This document shows, in pieces, positions 56,901 to 64,000 of a DNA stretch of 64,000 bases. The translations under genes were made by a program, and so were the position numbers. The notes under the pieces are model-generated. The model did no database searches. It worked only from the letters and a program-made list of their open reading frames with translations, and was not told the origin of the DNA. Location of the stretch: assembly GCA_947568835.1 (NCBI GenBank), contig OX387602.1, positions 14,931,021 through 14,995,020 on the forward strand, given 5' to 3'. Source of the stretch: Protonemura montana. Lineage: Eukaryota > Arthropoda > Insecta > Plecoptera > Nemouridae. Within the stretch, counting starts at the first letter, position 1. Every line of letters begins with the position of its first letter.

Positions 56901-59900
56901 TCTAGAATGCCAAACTTTCCTCTTATCCACACAAGTATGGGTAGTAACGCTCGAGAGTTGGACACTTACGTAGCCAACGCCCTCAACCACAGCCAAGAGA
57001 TTTCCATTTTAATTTCGTAGCTATGCAGTTCACATATTTTCAGCTACATCGCCCTTCTAGTCGCGCGTCGTAGTCGGATAATTGATTGGTCTGTCCTAAA
57101 CTCTTTAGACAACTCTAGCCGCAGAACCACGTCGACTGGGGCGGAAATTAAACTCACCCAGTTGCACGGAATGCACACCTAAGATTTGCGAAAACAGCTC
57201 GGCTCGCGCGGATATGTGCGAAATCGTTCTTACCTAGAACAAAATGAGAAATGAAATTAACATGGAGAAACACTCAATCAAATTGTAAAGTTTCGAAACA
57301 CTATATGAAAGGTATAAGATGCCAGTCCCCTTTTTACCACATGAATACGATAGTGATACCCTATTTCCTGATCCCAATTAGAATGTTACCTTTAGTACAC
57401 ATCCTACAAGACCATAAATTAATGTCTTGCATCGTTTTTTCCCTATGTTTGAGGGATGCAAAGTTTCAAACTCAGTGCTCCACCACAACAAAAGTACACG
57501 TTTGATCACAGAGATGCCGCGAACGCTCTCATTCGGTAGGTGCAATCAAAATTCCTCGTACATTAGCGCGGACAAAGCAAATAGTTGATTGCGTACTACG
57601 AGCTGTACAGGAACGGTGCAAGCAAGAATCGCAGAAATAGCTGCTGCCTCTGAAGATGTCGACACCTTGGGAAAATAAGCAAAGCCAGCTTCAAGCTTGC
57701 CGCTTCAGCGATGGCTTCAGTATAGAGCTACTTTATATAATTACCAATTACCATAGCTAACATTTTAACTGGTAATTTGTATATAATGGCGAGCACAATT
57801 TTGCTCGTTTGTCAACATTTTGTGGTGAATAATTCTCTGGATCATGTTAATATTGTTTTAATTGATGGGCAGCTATAATTACTGACAGAATACTAATATA
57901 AATTAGCGATTTGACATTTATTTGAGTGTCAATTTGAACCAAACAGGGAATGCATTTTTTTTTAATATGAACAACAAAAAGGAAAAAAAATAGATTTTTT
58001 TCAATCTAGGGTGAAAAAAACTACTGAAATTGGGACCATAGGAGAAATGAAATGGAATTAAATAAGGGCTTTAGGGAATTACGCAGGAATTGAAACATGC
58101 CTGTGTATTAAAGGAGTCTAGTGTTGACAAAGAGGCCAAACGGGCGAGGTTTGCAGTTTCAAGTCACAGTAATTAAGAATTAAGACGCTACTTCCAAATG
58201 CAACGCTCTTTGCGATGGGGTGGAATGAGGGTGGTGGCACGCTGGAATGGGATTCAGGCTTCTTTAATGGCGGAAAAGAAGGATGTAACAGTAAGCACTT
58301 CTACCTTGATCGTCCTCCTTGGCTTATCTCAGAGTAACGAGTCTCCTTAAATGCAGATTGTGCAGACATTACCAATTCAAGCCAGTTTCATATTTTATTA
58401 AAACTGTTTAATAATGCATCTTTAGCGCAGCCAGCCGAAAGCCAGACGATGCCGGTTTGCATCAAGAAATAGCTGCACACTGTGCTGCAGCGTAATCGAA
58501 TAACGAGCACGCTGGAAATAATTTCCAACTCCTTGGAGAGCTGCAAATCGATTCGCAATGTCGCGTGATGATATTCATTTGCTGTGCAAGTAATGAAGAC
58601 GCACTGACAGATACCTAACTGTCATTTGTCAAGTAAATATGAAGGTGTGGAAATGTTATGTTGCACCAAAACAAAAACCTGACACTTTGCGAAATTGGAT
58701 TCTGCAATTCCATTCGGGCAAGGAATGAAAATCCACGAAAAAATATTCGAGCACGAAACAGAATTGTGATGGTTACAAATAGACGTATTGGAGATTAAAT
58801 TTTTCTACGAATTTAAAAATAAAATAAAATACTAATTTCTTGTATAGATACAAAAACAATCGTGTAAAAAGATTCAACTCTCAGTGCGCTTTTTCCATAA
58901 ACCTTAACCCCGTTTCGCGACCACGCGGCCAACGTTTGACAGAACATAATCAAAGGTCAAGCACCGCAAGTGTGTTCAACACTACCATCAACTGTAACAC
59001 CATCGCCCGCTTGCCACTCATTGCAGTGTGGTTTTACGACTCAAAACAGCGAAGCCACGGCGCTATTACTTCAACCTCTCAGCACGCTCAAGTAACAACA
59101 CACGTTACGCCGATGGTGCATGCAACCATAATATCTGCATGCATCTATTGCAATTTACCAAACGCCCCTGTGATGAAAAACATTTTCATTTTATAACAGT
59201 AACATCGCGCAATTAGCTCGCGCGTGTTGACCTGCACCGAGAGATGGGAGATTTTTAAATTGTGATTTATTTCTTCCGATGCAAGGCGACGAATAGTGGC
59301 TATAATAATTCACTAACGCGATGATGTATTGATAAAATTATTCATACTTAATTACAAACAAGCTTGTTTTTGAGAGCTGCGAGTAAAATATTTCATCGAT
59401 TTCGTATCGTCCTGTGTCTCAGGGTGCGCGATACTGGGTTTGTTAAAGGAAACTTGATGATGTTGATTAATGTTACATGACAAAGCCAAAACTGAATTAA
59501 ATCAACTCCCGCGCTGTTCACAGACCTATGTCTTCCCAGGATTAATTACTTTAGTATATAGTCGTGACGGAGACTAAGATTTCCCGGCTGCGTCTAGGAA
59601 ATAAGTCGCAATCTGAGTTCTTAGTGGTACATGGGAAAGCGCGGGGGTGAAACGCACCAGGGCTAGGTGACAGAAAGATGACATACGAGGGTGCTTGCCC
59701 CAGGGTGGAGTCCACCACATTACAGTCTATTATTTACGAGCGATACTGGCAGAGCGCAACAATGTATAGCCAACGTTGCAACTAGCAACCAGGGAAAACC
59801 GTTGCTTGGTCATGTTGGAAAATTCGCGTTTTATCTAAATTTTAAAAGTAACCAACGGGCAAACGAAAAACCGCAAACAAACCACGGTCATTTATCACGG

Positions 59901-62900
59901 TTATGGGTTGGCTTATTGCTGATATTGCTCAGTTTGGGTAATAAATTCACTGGCTCTAATTAGAGAAAATTGCTATTCTATATACAAAGCTGGCGGTATT
60001 CATAACGCATTCAATAATGGATATCCTATTCGTTCGTCATGTCGGTACGTTATTGCAGTCGTGAGTTTAAAGCTTGACGACAGCTTTAACTGTCAACAAA
60101 AACCGTCGTTATCTGGACTAGGCACCAAAGAAAATGATCGTCAGGCTCCGTTAGATATGCAGTGACTATGAAACTAAGTATAGATGCTCCCATATCACGA
60201 AAGTAATGCATGCCATTTTCCAATACGACCATACGTGGAAAACGACCGCAAGAAAAATGTAACACAAAATCTAAAATGATTTGAGAGAAGATTCAAAGTC
60301 CCTTTGCAGCTTTCGGTAAATGGCTTTGGAGATTTCGCGCTTCTCTCCATTCGTCAACGAGACAGGACCTCCATGCGGGGTTCTAGAGCGGCGACCAGAA
60401 CCGCAGTACCAGCACTCAAAGGGTCGGCAACGTGGCAAGAGAGGAGCAAAAAGTAGACATAATCCGTGGATTTAAACTTAGCTATAACGCGTACCCGACG
60501 GCCTAGCTGGGTGAGGCTCACAGCTTCGCTTTACGGACGTAGAGGGTGGCAGGGTGTTTGAGAAACTTTCCAGCCAAGGTAGAATCCATGACGATCTAAA
60601 CACAACGGTATGGTGTACCCCAAAAACGCAGGTGCATTCATTTTTAAAGTATTCGAATGGCAATAAGTTATGTATTTGTTCGATTCGTGTTCGTCTCGAC
60701 CGATGCCAACATTTCAAACCGTCTCCACTCGATAATCTAAGCTGTGTTACGAAATCACGAACATATCACAGCCCCTTCCGTCGGGTTAACACCAGAGATA
60801 AAATTGCAATACATGGTCAAGGGATAGAAAACGCAGCCCAATCAATTAATTCTGACAGCTCTTATGTTTCAAAGGTAAATATCGATTCATATAAATGTAT
60901 GAATGCATGGACAAAAGGTCCATTGTTAGATAACGATGCGCATGAATTTCTGGGACACAACAAACAGAATGGTGCTACGAATGCTCTTACTCTGGCTTAT
61001 AGCCATAAATGAGTTTACGATTTAACCTAAGCACTGAATTTGTGTGCTGCAATTGAAATAAGCGCAAATCCAATGTAAATAGCAGATGATATGTTTTATA
61101 AACGTGTGTCGCGAACGTGAACGTTATATAGAATCAGATTCTATAGAGGAGCCCCATCAAATAACTTAAGATTTAATTTCAACGCTAGAACTATAAGAGA
61201 GAAGATGCCATTTAACACAAAACCGTTTGGAAAATAGTTTTAGCTATTTATATTCTTAGTACATGAATAAAATTGCTATGCTGTAAAATTGCTAGGGGAG
61301 GGAAATAGCTCGAGTACTTCCGATGCAAATACTGCGCCGCGCTGGGAGCTGAGTGCAGAAACAGAAATAACAGTGCCGTCAATAGCAGATGCATCAGCTC
61401 CAACAACAATTCATCTTGAAATTGCTTTATAACATGGCATTGCAGAGCACAAATGTGTCTCTGCTGGTAAGATGCTCAAAGCTGTGCATTAGACAAATGC
61501 TGCTTATACTTGCCGTTCAAGATTCAGACTTGGCATTTATATTACACAAGACGCAGATGCATTGCGCACGCTTAAAGGAAATGTTAGTTTCTGGAAAATG
61601 ACAACAATAGGCTGTATCCTGTGCTGTATATCTGGAACTATACGTGGAAAGGTTCAATTCAGGATAAGCCCACGCGAAAGCGCACAAAGTAAATGAGCTC
61701 TCCGAAACACAAATCCACTAATCATGCCCAGGCGGGAACGGTTTTCCAATGGTGTAGATAACTACCCCAGAGACAGATGGGGGGGAGGAGGGGTATACAT
61801 CATTTCATTCTGAATCCTATAACAGAGCTTTCAATAATTCAAGAGAAAACATCGTGCATAAGAAAGTTGTTGCATTGCGTATGAATACTATAGACTCGGG
61901 AAAATGGAATGGAAAAGGATACTTTACATCAGATCCTCAGGCTGAGATTTGATTTCACTGATATTCAAATTTTCTCCGTTTCATAAATAAAAGATAAACA
62001 GGGAGAGAAAAAAAGCTGAAGCAGGAAAACACAAAGCGTTGTCAACGACAGAAAACGTCTTACAAGGGACTTCGTAGATAATTCGATGAATCTCGCCTAG
62101 GTTTTCTAAATTTCTCTTTCAGCTCGTCATTATTTTCAAAGGAAATATGTTGAGCAAGAGCTGTGTCAGATTCTAACGGAGATTGATGCAAAACGCCGGG
62201 GTGCATTGCTTGCAGCTTCCCCGAAAGCGAAGGGTGGGCCGCGTGAGTTGGAAAGAAAACAAGAATCTAAGCTTACGACGCTGGATGAGAATGAACGCGA
62301 AGGGGATGAAGAATAGGAGAACACAAGACGACGACAACGACGAGATGGGGGAGGGATTGAACAAAAAAATAAGTTCGTATTACCTGTCATACAGCACGAT
62401 AAATTAATGCAGATAAAGCTCCCTCAACAAATACATCCATTCGCTGTAAAGCCTAAGTACAAATTCCAGCAGACATCACTTTTGTCAAAATCGATTGTCA
62501 CAATAATTATTCCAGCACAAACAATTACGCAAACAACAATTAATTGTGTAGAGAGTGTACACTGGCAAAGAGAACACATGGGGCAGTTGGCATATACATC
62601 TGATGAGGATAGCATCAATATTTAAGCACAAATATCTGCAGCGGGACTGCATTGGTGGCTGTGGACTGTTGAGGGATCCAGCTAGGTGATGTTGGCACAT
62701 TCTGACACCATGCATCAAGCTGTCAAACGCACTGACAGATCGTCGTGCCTACCAAGCTATTCGCGCACCCCCGATGCATTCTGTAACATGCGGGAACTAT
62801 GCGCGATATCCCGGGTGTGGGTTGGATGCTATACGAGACCGCCTATAGTGGGTTCCAGTGACAGTGACCAAACGAAATTACCGAAGCTACCTCTTGGCAC

Positions 62901-64000
62901 TTTTGATGGCCAAATGCCGTAACCTGAGTTTTAAATTAAACTTTTGGCATAATTTTGAAAAAGAAGCGACTAAGCGGTTGATCAAAATTTCAAGAAACTG
63001 ATCGAGAATGAAAACATTTAATGTTTTTAACATCCATGGCGAACTAAGCTTTATGCAGCTTGTGACCAGCTTAGCTATAGGGGTCAATATAACAACGTTT
63101 GAGAGTTTCTGCCTGTGAGACGAGATCTTGACCCTGTTTCCTGACCTTTGGCTATACAATATACTGGAGCACAATGAAAAAGAAAAGCAGTTTGCTCCCT
63201 TTGTTAATACGACGTAAAGGTAGGGTAAAGACGAGGCAAAAATTGTATCAAAACCCCAAATATTACAGCCAAATTATCAAACGTAGACCAATGCATCCCA
63301 AGTCCAAGGTGACTCTTCCAAGATATGGATCCTTCCTACCGCTCCTCTAGGTCCCAGCTTCACGACAAAACTTTCCATTGCCTTTTCATGACTTGAACTG
63401 GAACACACTCTATGCCTTGCATCACGAGGCCCACATTATTTGCGAGCTTCCATATCTGCAATATCGCGCTACGAAATACCTGGTCGTGTGAGGAATGTAT
63501 GATGAGTGTTCATGATAATAGATAAACCCCGGTAAATAATTGAGTGGGACACCCATTGGAGCTTTCATTCCGATGTACGCCCCCCAGGCTAAGAGGGTTT
63601 TCATGCCAGCTAGGTCCAATTTGAACCAGCGAGGGCAGTAAATTGACGCGCACAAAGATATGTCAAAAAATGTTACATCACCGCTTTTTATGAGTAACAA
63701 ACCGAGCGCAGATCTTTTTAGAATACATTTTCAACGTGGCCTTCGTTAAGGTCCCCATGAATCCCATAACATGTTTATATAATGAACTATCAGGTATTCA
63801 AACGTTCCATTTTCATCATTACACGCACCATAAAACAATAAGTCTACATCATTATGTTGCTAATAATGATCGCTAGCTTGACAAGATAACGGATGACATA
63901 ACCTTTAATTTGTGGATTTACATAGAAATTGCTTTGTGTGTGTTTGTTTTGTCTTCCTACCTCCAAGGGCGAAATCGACGTTGGCGACCGCCGCGCCCCT
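54000..64000. other. Right end of the window: no supported gene
   Basis: Mixed AT-rich DNA with a C run at 54586, a G-rich patch near 61771-61791 and no recognisable protein or RNA gene. The last 45 bases turn GC-rich after a pyrimidine-rich CCTCCAAG and might start an exon cut by the window edge; too short to judge. Confidence 0.35.

Noticed and set aside
63955-64000. Possible exon start at the window edge
   Set aside because: Only about 45 bases are visible; no frame can be tested.

Overview
The window looks like nuclear DNA of an arthropod, most likely an insect. The genes are split by GT-AG introns. The kinase carries insect-type JNK wording such as '[11 protein letters not shown]' and '[18 protein letters not shown]'. 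Microsatellites, a LINE remnant and tRNA-derived repeats lie between the genes. I cannot name the species. All exon borders were read by eye from splice motifs, reading frame and family similarity, without transcript data.

Layout. (1) About 2.5-11.3 kb, plus strand: the 3' part of a class C orphan GPCR of the GPR158/GPR179 (insect CG31760-like) family. Up to 13 exons encode a Cache-like ectodomain, a Cys-rich stretch, seven TM helices and a coiled-coil tail; the N-terminus is missing. (2) About 11.3-19.9 kb: no confident gene. It holds a striking repeat nest: two full tRNA-headed repeat units, a third truncated one, and an inverted-repeat element of about 850 bp whose arms carry mirror-image CTCF-like motifs. 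Six tRNA-like modules lie within 2.2 kb. (3) 23.4-19.9 kb, minus strand: a complete shutdown/FKBP6 gene (8 exons, 399 codons), a degenerate FKBP fold followed by TPRs and known in the piRNA pathway. (4) 24.2-23.7 kb, minus: decayed 3' end of a LINE. (5) 34.8-27.0 kb, minus: a complete JNK (basket) gene (7 coding exons, 399 codons), plus a second, diverged first coding exon 1.1 kb downstream of the usual one. It encodes an alternative N-terminus and glycine-rich loop on the same splice phase. (6) About 35-64 kb: no convincing coding sequence; simple repeats, GC-richer CpG-containing patches and long G or C runs. The usual JNK first exon has a splice acceptor upstream of its ATG, so a 5' UTR exon and promoter must lie to its right. 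Part of this desert may be the JNK first intron.

The three genes share no pathway: a neuronal-type receptor, a germline piRNA factor and a stress kinase. shu and JNK are head-to-tail on the minus strand. The most interesting signals are the duplicated JNK first exon and the 16.3-17.2 kb inverted-repeat element.
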